Positions 16,701-28,240 of a DNA stretch of 64,000 nt are shown piece by piece. Each line of letters begins with the position of its first letter. The first letter of the stretch is position 1. Below the pieces are notes generated by a model. That model ran no database searches, was not told the DNA's origin, and was given only the letters and a program-made list of their open reading frames with translations. Origin of the DNA: Balanoglossus misakiensis. Its lineage: Eukaryota; Hemichordata. The stretch covers positions 3,534,001 to 3,598,000 of the forward strand of contig CM082592.2 of the NCBI GenBank assembly GCA_040954595.2, written 5' to 3'. Position numbers and translations under genes: made by a program.

Positions 16701-19700
16701 CTTAGGTGTTTGGGTGGACGGGACCAAAATAAGAATCCAAATTTTAGAGTCACCTGTGACACCTGCCTAACTCATTAATTATGTGCATACCTAATTCCAG
16801 GCAAACCAGTAGGGCTACAGGTCTGGTTTTTGTTTGACATGGACCAGTATAGCATAAACATTTTCTGCTCATATTAAGCGTGACCTCACGTGACCTTTGA
16901 CCTACTTTTCCACATCTCAGCATCCACAGCACATACACCCTTGGCATTTGGAGTGATAGAACAACTAATGCAGTAATTAAATATGCACAAATCTATCTCC
17001 AGGCGAACCAATAGGGCTAGTAGTGTCTCGAAACCCGCTTATTGCTGTTCACAGCTATATTTATTATTATTATTATTATTATTCTTCTTCCCACTTTTAA
17101 AAACAGCCGCTATTCGAAGACCGTTGCACCCAATGACTTGAAATTTGGCTCATAGGTAAAACTCAAAGCAAGTAATTTTTTGATCATGTCACTATGGCAA
17201 CAGGTCACATGACCTGGCAGCCATCTTGGATTTAAACTTTTAAATTGGTCTAATTTGCATAAAAAATGAAGAATCCAAATTCTGTTCAGAAACTTTGTGG
17301 ACCATATGGCCAGGGTCCTCTATGCCAAATTTCAATGTCTAAGTCCTTGCCGATTTTGAGGAGATGATTTTTAAAGCATTATTTTTCATATTTTCCATGA
17401 CCATTGGACCCAGCCATTGGCCTATACTTTCCATGGTTAAGCAATGGCCCCCTAGGATTTTAGATTTATGCCCAATATCTCAACATCCGCTGGGCTGATC
17501 AGCTTCAAATTTTGTGTGCAGCTAGCCTACCTTCCGACAATCAGTTCCAATTGGAAAAAATAATATGGAAAATCGACCGATTTTTTTATATTAATTTTTT
17601 TATGAAATCTATACCTATACTTATTCCACTATACTTAAGCTATGGCCACATAGTTTTGTAGAATTCTGGTCGGTGCAATAGTCTGCAGCATAAGACCAAA
17701 ATAAGAAGCCACATTTAAGGCTCACCTGTGACACCTGCTCAACTCATTAATTATGTGCATACCTAATTCCAGGCAAACCAACAGGGCTACAGGTCTGATT
17801 TTTGTCGGACATGGACCAGTATGGGGTCAAATTTTTTTCCCAAATTTTGGGTGACCTTGGGTGACCTTTGACCTACTTTCGCATATCTCAGCATCCAGAG
17901 CAGGTACAGCTCAGGTGTTTGGGTGGATGGGACCAAAATAAGAAGCCAAATTTAAGGCTCACCTGTGACACCTGCTTAACTCATTAACTATGTGCATACC
18001 TAATTCCAGGCAAACCAATAGGGCTACAGGTCTGGTTTTTGTCAGACATGGACCAGTATGGGGACAATTTTTTTTCCCAAACTTTGGATGTCCTTGGGTG
18101 ACCTTTGACCTACTTTCACATATCTCGGCATCCAGAGCAGGTACAGCTTAGGTGTTTGGGTGGACGGGACCAAAATAAGAAGCCAAATTTTAGAGTCACC
18201 TGTGACACCTGCCTAACTCATTAATTATGTGCATACCTAATTCCAGGCAAACCAGTAGGGCTACAGATCTGGTTTTTGTTTGACATGGACCAGTATAGCG
18301 TAAACATTTTCTGCTCATATTAAGCGTGACCTCACGTGACCTTTGACCTACTTTTCCACATCTCAGCATCCACAGCACATACACCCTTGGCATTTGGAGT
18401 GATAGAACAACTAATGCAGTAATTAAATATGCACAAATCTATCTCCAGGCGAACCAATAGGGCTAGTAGTGTCTCGAAACCCGCTTATTGCTGTTCACAG
18501 CTATATTTTGTAGGTTATGTTTGAGTAGTACAAATGTTTACATGTATTTGATAGCAATACTGGTTAATATGTAATATTGAAATGTTTGATTTCCTAAGGC
18601 ATAAAGGGTCTACTCAACATCCATCATTTTTCGCTGAGGAAGCAAGTACTTGAAATATATAATAATAAAAATAATAATTTTTTGCTTGCTTGTAAATATA
18701 GGATTTACATTTATATTTGTGGCAATAACATTGTAAACATGTACAAAGTTTTCTTATATGTTATCCTGTGAGCTGATCAGCTGTATTTTGTAAGTGATAG
18801 CATATCATTTCCCTGTCTAAATAACACATATAGATAACTAATAAGACTTATTCTGCCTTTGTTACAGAAAAAGCACCTTTGATAGCAGATTTGAGGAATC
18901 CAACGACAGGCCATGGACACAGAGCTGGTAGTGAATCATGGACCTGTGCCTTTGCGCCGAATAGGTCATATTTTGCATGGTCCTGTGGGAACCGAATGGT
19001 GAGGCTTGTGCCTTGGGATGCATACAGGAATACAATGTAAGTACCGGTACATCTGAGATTTTTCTGTTATGTAGTTTTGTGACACAAATTATTATTTGCT
19101 GGTCTTGATTGGACCTTATTACAGACATGCCCTGAAATCTTCCTGTGGTTTTCTTGCTGCTGGCATTGCGTCAGAGAAAAGATTAGGTTTCTAGAAATTA
19201 ATTCTGTCTTTATTTACATGTACATAGTCCAGTATCTAGCCATATTTTGTCCGCTTTGCTTCCAAAACTACTTTGGAAGCAAAGTGGACAAAATTCGGCC
19301 AGATACTAGACTATTGTTTACGTGGCTTGACACATTGCTATCAATGTTGACACTCCTGTTGTAGTCCAAACCAGTACTACCATATTTTGACATGCCAATT
19401 CACTAATTAGTGCCCATTCCATGTAATTATAAAAGCTTAGAGTCAGATTGAAAATGTCTAGACAATCCATTCAGTGTCAGCGCTCTGCCTTATTTTATAA
19501 TCCAAATAATTGTCAGAATTTTGTATGTGTCATCAGCCACTTGTCCTATTGGCTGTGCATCAGTGGTTGCACTGTTTGATCTGACGTACATATCGTGAAT
19601 TTTGACATGGAAATAAAAAAAATCATCTGATGAGGAAAGTCTGTTTAATCGTTTCCTATCATGACATCTGTGACCACAAAAATTTGAAACAGCTTGTAGT

Positions 19701-22700
19701 ATAGTCTATTTGTAAAAAAAAATGATAAAAAATGATAATCGCAGAAGAAAAGTCAGAATAACATGTCATGTGAACAATACAACTGTTAACCAATTTAAAT
19801 CCACTATCCCAGTGGTATCTGAAAGCAAGCAAAATAATTTCAGGAATTGACTGCAAGTATGTGGTTGCCATTTTCACACATGAATGTATTTATTAAGTTT
19901 TGTATAGTTCACCATCCTTGCAAAAATATGCCAATTGCGCTTCAGATAAAATCTATTTTGTCAGGTGTATTGTTTGTTATTTTAGTCTTGACAAGAAATG
20001 GTGAAAATAAGATCTCAGTAATATTCAAAATGTTTGTATTCCATGAAAATAAATTTCAGTGATATTCCACAGTATGTCATTTGTAAACTCAGCAGATTTC
20101 AAGTGTGTCGTCGTGAAGTTTGTCCCGTGATGTCATCCGGTAATGTCATCTATGTTCCCTGTATCTTTCAGAGCATTTAACATCACACCAGATCATAATT
20201 TTGATCACAATGAAGACAACGGCGGCCATAATGGAAATAATAATCCACTCGGGCAAGTGAGGAGCATCGATTGTGGGGAGACTGTCTGGGCTGTGGCGTT
20301 CGGCTCGTCAGTTCCGGAAAGGGCCCGGAAAAATATTCACATTCATTACACGAGATTCCACTGCGGGAGTTCGGAGGAGCTGGTCTTGGCAACGGGGCTT
20401 AATAGTGGCAGAATCAAAACATGGGACATTCATAAAGGTGAGATTGATTATGGAAGTACATGTAGTATTTGTCAGTTGTATATTTCTACAGCTTTTGACA
20501 TCATTTGGGCCATCCCAAGCAGAATGGGGTCTTATGGTCATAAGTATCGCACCCCCATAAGACCCCTTTCTGCAGCTACGCATATGAACTCACAATACAC
20601 AAAGTGTATGGTGAAATTTCTTGACTTTAATTTCCCTCGGCCATAGACGACATCTTTGTTTACTTTCCATTTTGCGCATACACAATACATGTATGTTGTT
20701 TTTGAAGTGAGCGGGCATCATTTTTTGGAACTGATGCCCGAACTGGCCAAAATGGCGGCAGTGGCTGCAGACAGTCCATGGTTGCCAACAAAACATTTCT
20801 GTCTGTGATATGGTATTTGATATCATTGTCATCAAAGTACTCCTGACTAAAGTGAAAATTCTATGTCAGTTGTTTCCTGATACAAGTGGATTGACGTCAG
20901 TTTTTCCCACAGACATGTTTTAGTGGAAATTGGCATATACTATTTCCAAGTTTCATTTTACTACATTTGTTGTGCAGAATAGGCGAGAAACTTGCAAAAC
21001 AAAATGATATCGAAACTAAAAAGGTCTAATAAATTCCAGTGTAGCTAAAGCGTACAACAATTCATAACAAAGCCGATGATAAGTTCTTATTGTTGAAGGA
21101 TTTTGAGACTTTATGAGTATTGTTTTGCGTCACAAGGAGACTGAGTAAAAAAAGCGATGACGTACATGTATGGGCTGTATGGAGAGGATGACCTGTGACC
21201 TACATTCTGACATTAAAGTTTTTATTTATAACCAAAGAAAACTACTGCATGTTTGTGAATTGTTTATATTCTGAAAAGTTGGCCTGGTGTTGTAACACAG
21301 GCCATTATATGACTGTGTTATCCACTTTGAAAAAATTAAGTGGACACTTGATTCTCTCCACAGTAGGGTTTAACAAATTGTATTTTGAATAATAAACAGA
21401 CACTAACTCGGCACCAATGTCCTCACTGACCTTGAAATCATCCATGAGGTACGATTGATAACTAGTAAACAACATAAAACAAATTCCTGCAATGTCAGGT
21501 ACTGAACTGTAGTGCTAGGTCATTATCACTTTCATTTGTTTCAATTTAACTCCATGTCTCATGTAAAAGCTGATAAAAATGGGCAGAATCAGATGAAAAT
21601 TCAAAATTTCTCAAGTTTCGAGAATGGATTGGGCTAACACAGTTTGATGGCTATAGCAAGAAAAACCTAATATAAATCAACAGAAAGACTGACTCCCACT
21701 TTTGGCAGACAAGACTTAGACACATAACCATAGCCCTATTTTAATTAATGACCATGCCTAAAAGAGTTTCTTTACAAATACTTGGTATGTTGGAGTCACT
21801 TTATGGCGTAAACAGTAAGCAATGTAAGGCAAAGTTCAACACAGGATATGCAGTGAATTAGTATGTAGGTCATCAAGTGTATAACTGAACCATTAAATCC
21901 CCAGATCAAATGGGACTGTAAATGGTTAACAACTTCAGTTTGCCAAGTCTGATACAGTTAATAATACCGGTAATAGAAACAATACAGTTCTGAATTGGAT
22001 ACGATTAAGGTTTCATGTTGGGAAAGCCCATAACCCTTTTACCCCCCCCCCCCCCAAATTTTCAAATATATGAGCATTTACATGAATCATACCAGTGTCT
22101 TTAGGAGTAAATTACAAGTGTGGTACTTGAAACACCAACAGTGTGTCTGTCTGGACATCGCTTGGAATGAAGAGAATAGAATCCAAACTTACCAGATTGA
22201 CAGAATCGACGGATGTACGGTACATGTACCATAAATTTCTGGTTCCATGATGGGCATTGAGCAATCATCATACAACTGGTGTTAATAGTACTACTGTCAC
22301 AGGCTCATTGTCACAATAATCATCACCCTTGTTCTATTTACATGCAGAGGAACTGACACGGCCTTCTTCATCTTTATGTTTTGTCTTTCAGGTGAACTTT
22401 TACATTATCTGATCGATCACAAGGAAGTGATCCGTGACATGTCGTTTGCACCTGATGGTAGTTTGATGTTAGTGTCGGCATCACGAGACAAGACCCTCAA
22501 AGTCTGGGATCTCAACGACGATGGCAATATGGCAATAACGCTCAAAGGACACTCTAAGTGGGTGTTTGGATGTTGCTTTTCGCCGGATACCAAGTTGTTA
22601 GTATCTGTGGGAGGTAACAAATCGGTAAGTGTGGATCGCTTGTATGTAATGTACTGTAAAACACTTTATTTTCGCGAGTTGGAATTTTCGCGATATTGAG

Positions 22701-24805
22701 AGAGGCCACTGTTTCGCGAGTATCAATTTTCGCGTTCTCTTATTTCATTCACTGCATCGTTATCTTCAAAAGAAAATTACACGACTTTTTATTTTCCGGT
22801 ATTTTGGCTCTCGCGTATTTTGCGAAAATGTATTGCTCGTGAAAATAAAGTGTTTTACAGTATTTCTCTGTGTATCACTCAAGGGCAAGAGACAGAACTG
22901 AACAGTCAAGCTTGACTTGACTAGCAACTTGTTGCTAGGGTAATTAACCAAATTTCGCGAACTCTCACAATGAGCATAAAATCATCTGTTGTTGACTAAG
23001 TCATACCATCCATGGAAATGACGACATTACAAGTTACTATGATCATTACTTAAATACTGTCAATCAGTTGAAAGTTTTGGACAACATTGATTATTTACTG
23101 AGGCTTATAACATATACAGACACTTCTAACTGCTCTTGGAAAATGTAGGAATATCCAGAATTGCCCACCATTTGTTACATTATCTAAAGAGAGTCTTGCT
23201 TTTCTTATCCAGATAATTTTATGGAAAGTCAATAACTTGCCAAAAGACATAGTTCTATGGAAGAGACTTGATGGTCATTTCAATGATGTAGTGGCGTGCA
23301 AATTTTCGCCTGATGGAGCATTGCTTGTTACTTGTTCCTGGGATACGAGAGTTATTTTATGGGATCCATACACGGGTGAACAACTTCGAACATTTGGGTG
23401 AGTCTTATGATCATTAGGTTATCCTAAAATAAATCATAGATACTTCATGCCAGGTGAGATTTTCTTGAAGAAGCATCAAAGAAATTGCTGGATGCGCAGA
23501 CTTAGTGGTATAAGCACTGATGTAGTTTCTGAAATAAAATCTTACCTTCTGATTAGAAACTAAAATGGGTGTCTTCACAGTCTACACTGGCTTATCACAG
23601 TGACAGGTAAAATGTTGAAATACAGAGAAAGTATCTGTCATTTATGCCACTGGTCCTTGGCAAGACTGCAAATAGTTGAATTTATTGAGTGTTGTTGAGA
23701 CAGTTTTGTAAATATGAAACAGGTTGTGTGCGTGTCTTAACTTTCTGGGTCTTCGTAGCTGTGTTGAGAGTTTCCAACCAACCACTGCAGCATTTGACTG
23801 ATCATTGATATTATTTGATTTTTCCCCAGACATGTATTCCCTCCGCCGTCTCCCATCTTTGCAGGTGGTGCAAATGATACCTGGGTCCGAGATGTTACAT
23901 TCTCTCCAGATGGAAGTCACATTGCTTCCGTAGCTGATGACAAGTACGTTTTCATCTTCTACATTGTATATATGGTGTCAGTTTATAATTGTATGCAAGA
24001 ACTGATCCCCCAAGGGTAATATTACTTTAACCCTTTCACCCCCAGTTCAAAAGAATTTGAATAATTATTTAATATGTTAGATATCTGTTGTGATGAGATT
24101 TATCCCTTCTTTGTTTCGATAGGTATGTTAGATTTTGGTCCATATTTAAATCAGATTTACCTGTGAAAATTGCTGTGGTTCCACATGGACTATGCTGTGC
24201 ATTCTCACCAGGTGGTGGAGTGCTTGCTACTGGGTAAGTCAAGATGGTGAATTATGTAGACTTTTTGTAGTGAACATGTTTTCTCATTATTAGTGTAGTT
24301 TCTGTTTGAAAGCATAAAATTTCTCTACCAACGTAAAATATCAGCTTCATCTGAATACAGACTCATTGTGGTTTATAGTTTTGTTGAATTACAATGTACG
24401 TGATGTGATTTGACGTAACCAGAGCAGAATCAAACAGTCTGACCTCATAACCAAAATTGGCAGTCGGTATATGAACATCAAGTTGGCTAAGTTGTACAAA
24501 AAAGTTGGTGTCTGTATGTAGTATACAGTATAGCGCTGCCAACAGTCCAAATATGTGACACTAGTAAATATACAGACACATGACTGAAAGGAGGCCATGT
24601 TAACAAGCGTCTTAATTTTTCCTTCTCACCCAGGACAAGAAACGGAAACGCGTTTTTCTTTTCCGCGCCGATGGAAGTGCAGAAGCTTCAACACCTGTGC
24701 CGCATGGCGCTTCGGAGAGTCTTGCACAACACGAGAAAAATTGACAAACTCTTCATACCAAAGAGCCTTAAACAGTATTTGAAATACAAAGAGGCGTTGG
24801 AGTGA
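7791..24805 (+). CDS. WSB1: WD-repeat and SOCS-box protein, WSB1/WSB2 type (substrate receptor of an elongin-cullin ubiquitin ligase)
   Basis: Eight exons join in phase: 7791-7827, 18868-19036, 20172-20437, 22392-22624, 23213-23397, 23830-23943, 24123-24233 and 24634-24805. They encode 428 residues, close to the 421 of human WSB1. The start MASF matches human WSB1. WD blades end in KTWDI (about 156), KVWDL (about 198), ILWKV (about 241), ILWDP (about 287) and RFWSI (about 342). The C-terminal SOCS box has a BC-box-like KLQHLCRMALRRV and a Cul-box-like region FIPKSLKQYLKY. In the family, the propeller selects the substrate and the SOCS box binds elongin B/C and CUL5. All introns are GT-AG. Intron 1 is about 11 kb and repeat-filled. 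Vertebrate WSB1 and WSB2 probably descend from one such gene, so the symbol stands for the family. Confidence 0.93.
8931..8948 (-). promoter_or_regulatory. CTCF-like binding motif in WSB intron 1
   Basis: The plus strand reads GCGCCACCTAGTGGCAGG. Its reverse complement contains CCACTAGGTGGCGC, one base away from the bilaterian CTCF core CCACTAGGGGGCGC. The match is seen in the sequence. Occupancy is unknown. Confidence 0.4.
10604..10641. repeat. (CA)n-(CT)n microsatellite
   Basis: A run of about twelve CA units passes directly into about seven CT units, inside WSB intron 1. Confidence 0.95.
12972..12982 (+). promoter_or_regulatory. ZNF143/Staf-like core in WSB intron 1
   Basis: TCCCAGAATGC equals the 3' half of the ZNF143/Staf promoter motif. 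The usual 5' ACTACAA half is not in place, although its reverse complement overlaps just upstream (CTTGTAGT). It sits about 100 bp before a possible alternative first exon, which is why it is reported. Confidence 0.3.
13086..13137 (+). other. Possible alternative first coding exon of WSB
   Basis: An ATG at 13086 opens 17 codons (MNTVGEKQDNAPVGSSQ) and reaches a CAAG|GTATTT donor in phase 1. This is exactly the phase needed to join WSB exon 2 at 18868. The donor is mediocre beyond GT, and no homologue is recalled, so this is a hypothesis. Confidence 0.25.
14803..17060. mobile_element. Long repeat copy A with internal tandem units, WSB intron 1
   Basis: The copy opens with two 60-bp repeats at 14803 and 14863. 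Each contains a hairpin of GGGTTTCGAGACC and GGTCTCGAAACCC. A unique-looking 600-bp section (from about 14933) follows, then about six tandem units of about 238 bp starting near 15539, 15777, 16014, 16250, 16488 and 16721. It ends with GTGTCTCGAAACCC near 17034 and 'cttattgctgttcacagcta'. No transposase frame is visible. The terminal word repeats that of the opening hairpins, suggesting a foldback-like, non-autonomous element. The family is not identified. Confidence 0.65.
15697..18349 (-). promoter_or_regulatory. Array of nine DR1 nuclear-receptor motifs carried by the intron repeats
   Basis: TGACCTTTGACCT (reverse AGGTCAAAGGTCA, a perfect DR1) occurs at 15707, 15944, 16181, 16417, 16653, 16891, 17862, 18099 and 18337, once per 238-bp unit. 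In six of these (15697, 15934, 16171, 16881, 17852 and 18327) another TGACCT half-site stands four bases upstream, making an additional DR4. DR1 is the known site type for RXR, HNF4 and COUP-TF, and DR4 for TR and LXR types. The motifs are directly visible. Receptor binding is inferred. Confidence 0.5.
17061..18507. mobile_element. Long repeat copy B, direct tandem to copy A
   Basis: The copy starts with an (ATT)n run and the same 'cttcttcccacttttaaaaa' opening as copy A. It keeps the 600-bp section with only a few substitutions and ends at the same GTGTCTCGAAACCC terminus near 18484. It has only three of the 238-bp units, where copy A has six. The pair reads as a recent duplication with unequal contraction of the inner tandem array. 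Confidence 0.7.
19223..19314. repeat. 92-bp hairpin (small foldback/MITE) in WSB intron 2
   Basis: Arms of about 44 bp (19223-19266 and 19271-19314) are complementary with a few mismatches around a four-base loop. Examples are TTTGTCCGCTTTGCTTCC and GGAAGCAAAGTGGACAAA. This could be a tiny palindromic element or a transcribed hairpin. Confidence 0.6.
20519..20573 (+). repeat. 55-nt hairpin just after WSB exon 3
   Basis: Left arm GCAGAATGGGGTCTTATGG (20519-20537) pairs with CCATAAGACCCCTTTCTGC (20555-20573), with one mismatch in 19 pairs and a 17-base loop. It lies about 80 bp inside the intron after exon 3. A MITE remnant or a small-RNA-like hairpin are both possible. Confidence 0.5.
20712..20740. 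repeat. Short GC-rich hairpin in WSB intron 3
   Basis: CGGGCATCA (20712-20720) and TGATGCCCG (20732-20740) form a perfect 9-bp stem with an 11-base loop. No function is assigned. Confidence 0.4.
22652..22862. mobile_element. MITE with 27-bp terminal inverted repeats in WSB intron 4
   Basis: The left terminus begins TACTGTAAAACACTTTATTT and continues TTCGCGAG. The right terminus mirrors it (CTCGTGAAAATAAAG then TGTTTTACAGTA). The element is 211 bp, AT-rich with several TTTCGCG words, and begins and ends at TA, as expected for a TA-targeting Tc/mariner-type MITE. It lies entirely within the intron after exon 4. Confidence 0.8.
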
Positions 24806-24830
24806 ATTGGAACAGGATGGACTCTGGATA

Positions 24831-24836
24831 AATAAA
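24831..24836 (+). terminator. Candidate polyadenylation signal of WSB
   Basis: AATAAA lies 26 bases after the TGA stop. It is close to the stop, and further A-rich candidates occur downstream (for example near 25557), so the true 3' end may be longer. Confidence 0.3.
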
Positions 24837-25663
24837 ACGAGGCGGGTTAGAGGCAAGGACTGTTTATACAGCATGTCGCTCTTGATACGATGTACAGTAC
24901 ACAGTGCAGTAACACGCTGACTGGAATTATTTTATAATGGACCTAAGCTGAGAAGAGATGCGTGTGCTTCCCTCTCTGTTGCCATGGATACACAGGAGAC
25001 AGTTGAGTGTTAGTGACCTCCACAAGAAGATAAACTCACCACCATCACTGAAAAATCTTTTTAAAAAAAAAACAATCGCTGTAAAATATGTGAGAAGACA
25101 ATATGGAATCTGCTGTTTCATAGAATTGTTAATTTATATGAAATGTGTCACAGAATATGTTGTCCCCTACATGTATTTAAGAATTTTATTTACTTATTTT
25201 GGTATACCTGTTGTGGAACTCATTCAGTGAGTTCTTAAATTAGGGTCAATTTTGCTTATCAGGTACTGCCCAGATGTAATATTGCAGTTTTAGTATATTT
25301 TTGTTGCTACAAAAAGTTTCAGGTTCCAGTGTGTGGCTATGTTAAAAACGATCAAATGTCTCGTCATTTGTCTAAAGATGATCTGACCTTCCTAAATATT
25401 GAATCAAACTAAACATAAAAAAGCAAAAAATCAACAAAACATATGCCCTTTAAAGTCCAAGCTATTAATTGATACAAAACTAATCAGTCTGGACAATATT
25501 AACTGACAGGTATTCACTGAATCATGGTTGCCACAATTCATCCCACTGTGAAACAAAAATAAAAAGGTGACAACTGCGTCTTTTTAATCATCGTCTCTTG
25601 TCGTCATTCATGGAGATTGATACAAGATTTGTTTCTGTATTCAAATGAACCACTTGGCATATG

Positions 25664-25857
25664 CAGTCAAACCTGTCCGTAGTGGCCAGTCAAGGGACTT
25701 TCCCAAAAATCAAACTGGCCTGTATAGACAGGTGGCCTTTATAGACAGGTGGCCTTTATAGACAGGTCAATTAATGTACATGTAAATTGTACAGGCACTG
25801 TAACAAAGTGGATAGGTTTCCACTGTATAGAGTTGGCCACTAACACAGGTTTGACTG
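25664..25857. mobile_element. MITE with CAGTCAAACCTGT termini
   Basis: CAGTCAAACCTGT (from 25664) is mirrored by ACAGGTTTGACTG (25845-25857), giving an element of about 194 bp. Inside is a short tandem repeat of the block 'gcctttatagacaggtg'. Elements with this terminus and 'tagtggcc' words occur in many invertebrates as far as I recall. Confidence 0.75.
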
Positions 25858-27127
25858 TGTACCATAGGTATTAACAGAGGTATCTAAATACAGTCTCTAT
25901 AACAACATGGCCACAGTGCGATTGTTGTTGATGAAATCTCCCGGTGAAATGCCAGTAGAGAAAGAACGCTTCCTGGAATACAGTGACAAACCGCATATAA
26001 ATGGGATATGCGATTATTTCTGGTGCACAAAAATGTACCACAACGCACATGTTGTTCTTGAATAACAATATTGATAGTAATTAATAACAGGAGTGGTCTA
26101 CTTGGTTTGACTTGCACACGATCCATTCATATTTATTTAAAGTTAAATGTACATATGACATTGAAATTAAACAAAGCAAACAAAAATAACTGGGTGGACC
26201 TTCTTCCAAATACTTCGGGTTCTTCTTTGGAAAGTTCTCTCTGTCTCAGGACAACTATCTATAACTTTTGCAGTTTAGAATTTTGTGCCAAGGTTAGCCA
26301 TTTCTATGTCTTCTTCCGTAAACTGATGTACATTGACAAGGAGGAAATGTACAGCCTTTTTTGTGTATTTTATGTCCAGAAAAGTTTTTGCATGTTCCTG
26401 TGTACATTTTGAGAGGAAGCCCTACTTCGAAGATTGTGTATATTTCTATTGTCTGACTCTTTTGCGCTCACAAATCTCTTTGTTTGTTTCTTTTTGGGTC
26501 TGTAATATTGCAACGGAGAAAACGTGATCATGAATTGATTTCATATATCGGCAAATAATGAAAGAAACCGAATTATTAAAAACACGTGCACCAGAAACGC
26601 AACTAATTGCATTTGACCTGACCTTCCGATTCGTGAAAATGTGACAAAGAATGATTTCCACTTTACTGTACCACTCGTATTCAGGTTCAGAACTCCTGAA
26701 AAGGTCGCACCAAAACTTGTGCGAATTTCGCAGTGTGGTCAAATTACAACTGAACTCTCCCCTACAGCGTTTTTTGCTTACCATTCATGTATTTAAGTAT
26801 CCACAACCAATGCAAAAGGTAGTGAGCTAGGGTATGTGACCATCATGTTAACTGAGAATAATTTACTGTAGATATTTGCACATAGAGTTTAGATATTGGA
26901 GGAGTTTTATAAAAACAACTTGTATGGACATACGTCACATGTAAATCTTGCTATGGCATAATTTTAGGTAGATTTGTAAAAAAAAAAAAAAAAAATGCTG
27001 TTTGCGACTTGTAAAACCCTATGCGTTGCATGAGTAGTTTTCATTATGTTTCAGTTCCAAAACAGCAGAATTTCAAATGTCTGACAGGTAACAATTTTGC
27101 CCTCAGTGTGCGAACCAACTATGTCTG

Positions 27128-27220
27128 TTTAACCCTTTTACCGCCATGGTTAAGTCCAAACCCATTGTTTTCTATGGCAAGGTCAGACCTCTATAGAGGG
27201 GACTAGGGGTGGAAGGGTTA
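27128..27220. mobile_element. Short MITE, TTTAACCCTTTTACCGCC family, copy 1
   Basis: The element starts TTTAACCCTTTTACCGCC and ends GGGTGGAAGGGTTA, imperfect inverted ends around CATTGTTTTCTATGG. A copy in the opposite orientation lies at 48857-48952, and one lone end (TTAACCCTTTCACCCCCAGT) at 24026. Recurrence of the whole 95-bp unit supports a mobile family. Confidence 0.65.
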
Positions 27221-27983
27221 GCCTTAGCTGACTTGTAGATTGTATTTGTTCAGAAGAATTACCTGTAACAGTTGTGATTTGATTTGATTTGACTTTTTTG
27301 TACCACGACACAGTGTTTGTAAGAAACAAAAAATGGACATTACTACATTTGTGCAGTACCGATAACGTGTCTCATTTGAATTAAAAATTGTACATTATTT
27401 AGTTCTAACTGTGCAGTCAAACCTTCAGACACCATATTGGAATGAATTTGTCCCCCTGCTGTGTTTGTATGTTTTTGTGAACGTGTCATTTTGACTCGGC
27501 AAGATCAACTGTATTCACGTTTTGTCATTTGTATGTAGTGCTGCAAATGCTATTGTATCAACAGCCACAGTGACATACTAAAATATGCTGGCATGGGATA
27601 AGGATGACTTTGTTCACAGACAGAGAACTTTGAAAACAACTTTGCTAAGCAGTTTATTCACAATGTTTAAAAACTCAGGATTATGTTTTTAGTGATAGTT
27701 CTTATTTTTAAATCATGCACATTATTATATAAACATTGTTGGTGTTTTACTCATATTTTTTTACCACAGTGGAGGAACTACATTCAAAAAGATGGTTTGG
27801 GGGTTTGGAGTGATCAGGATTGATTTGGTATTAGTCAGTCAGTGCCTTTATCTGCTTGACAAGATATGGGTGAGATAGATTGTCTCCAATTGCGGCTTTG
27901 TGTTTTCAGATCAGTTTTTTATAGTGAGATAGAGCAGTATTGATCTGACGTGATCTCCCATGGTCACTGAGTCATCGTAGGTC

Positions 27984-28023
27984 AGTATGTATGTATGTAT
28001 GTATGTATGTATGTATGTATGTA

Positions 28024-28058
<35 letters not shown>

Positions 28059-28099
28059 ATGTATGTATGTATGTATGTATGTATGTATGTATGTATGTA

Positions 28100-28132
<33 letters not shown>

Positions 28133-28153
28133 ATGTATGTATGTATGTATGTA

Positions 28154-28188
<35 letters not shown>

Positions 28189-28240
28189 ATGTATGTATGT
28201 ATGTATGTACATGTATGTGTGTGTGTGTGCGTGCGTGCGT
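27984..28240. repeat. Compound microsatellite (TATG)n/(TG)n
   Basis: Blocks of about 9 to 16 TATG units alternate with short TG runs at least three times over about 250 bp. Long open frames of Tyr/Val/Cys/Met or His/Thr/Tyr/Ile seen across it in several frames are artefacts of the repeat. Confidence 0.97.

Noticed and set aside
20712-20740. GC-rich stem as a transcription terminator
   Set aside because: Intrinsic terminators are bacterial; here the hairpin lies in the intron of an animal gene.
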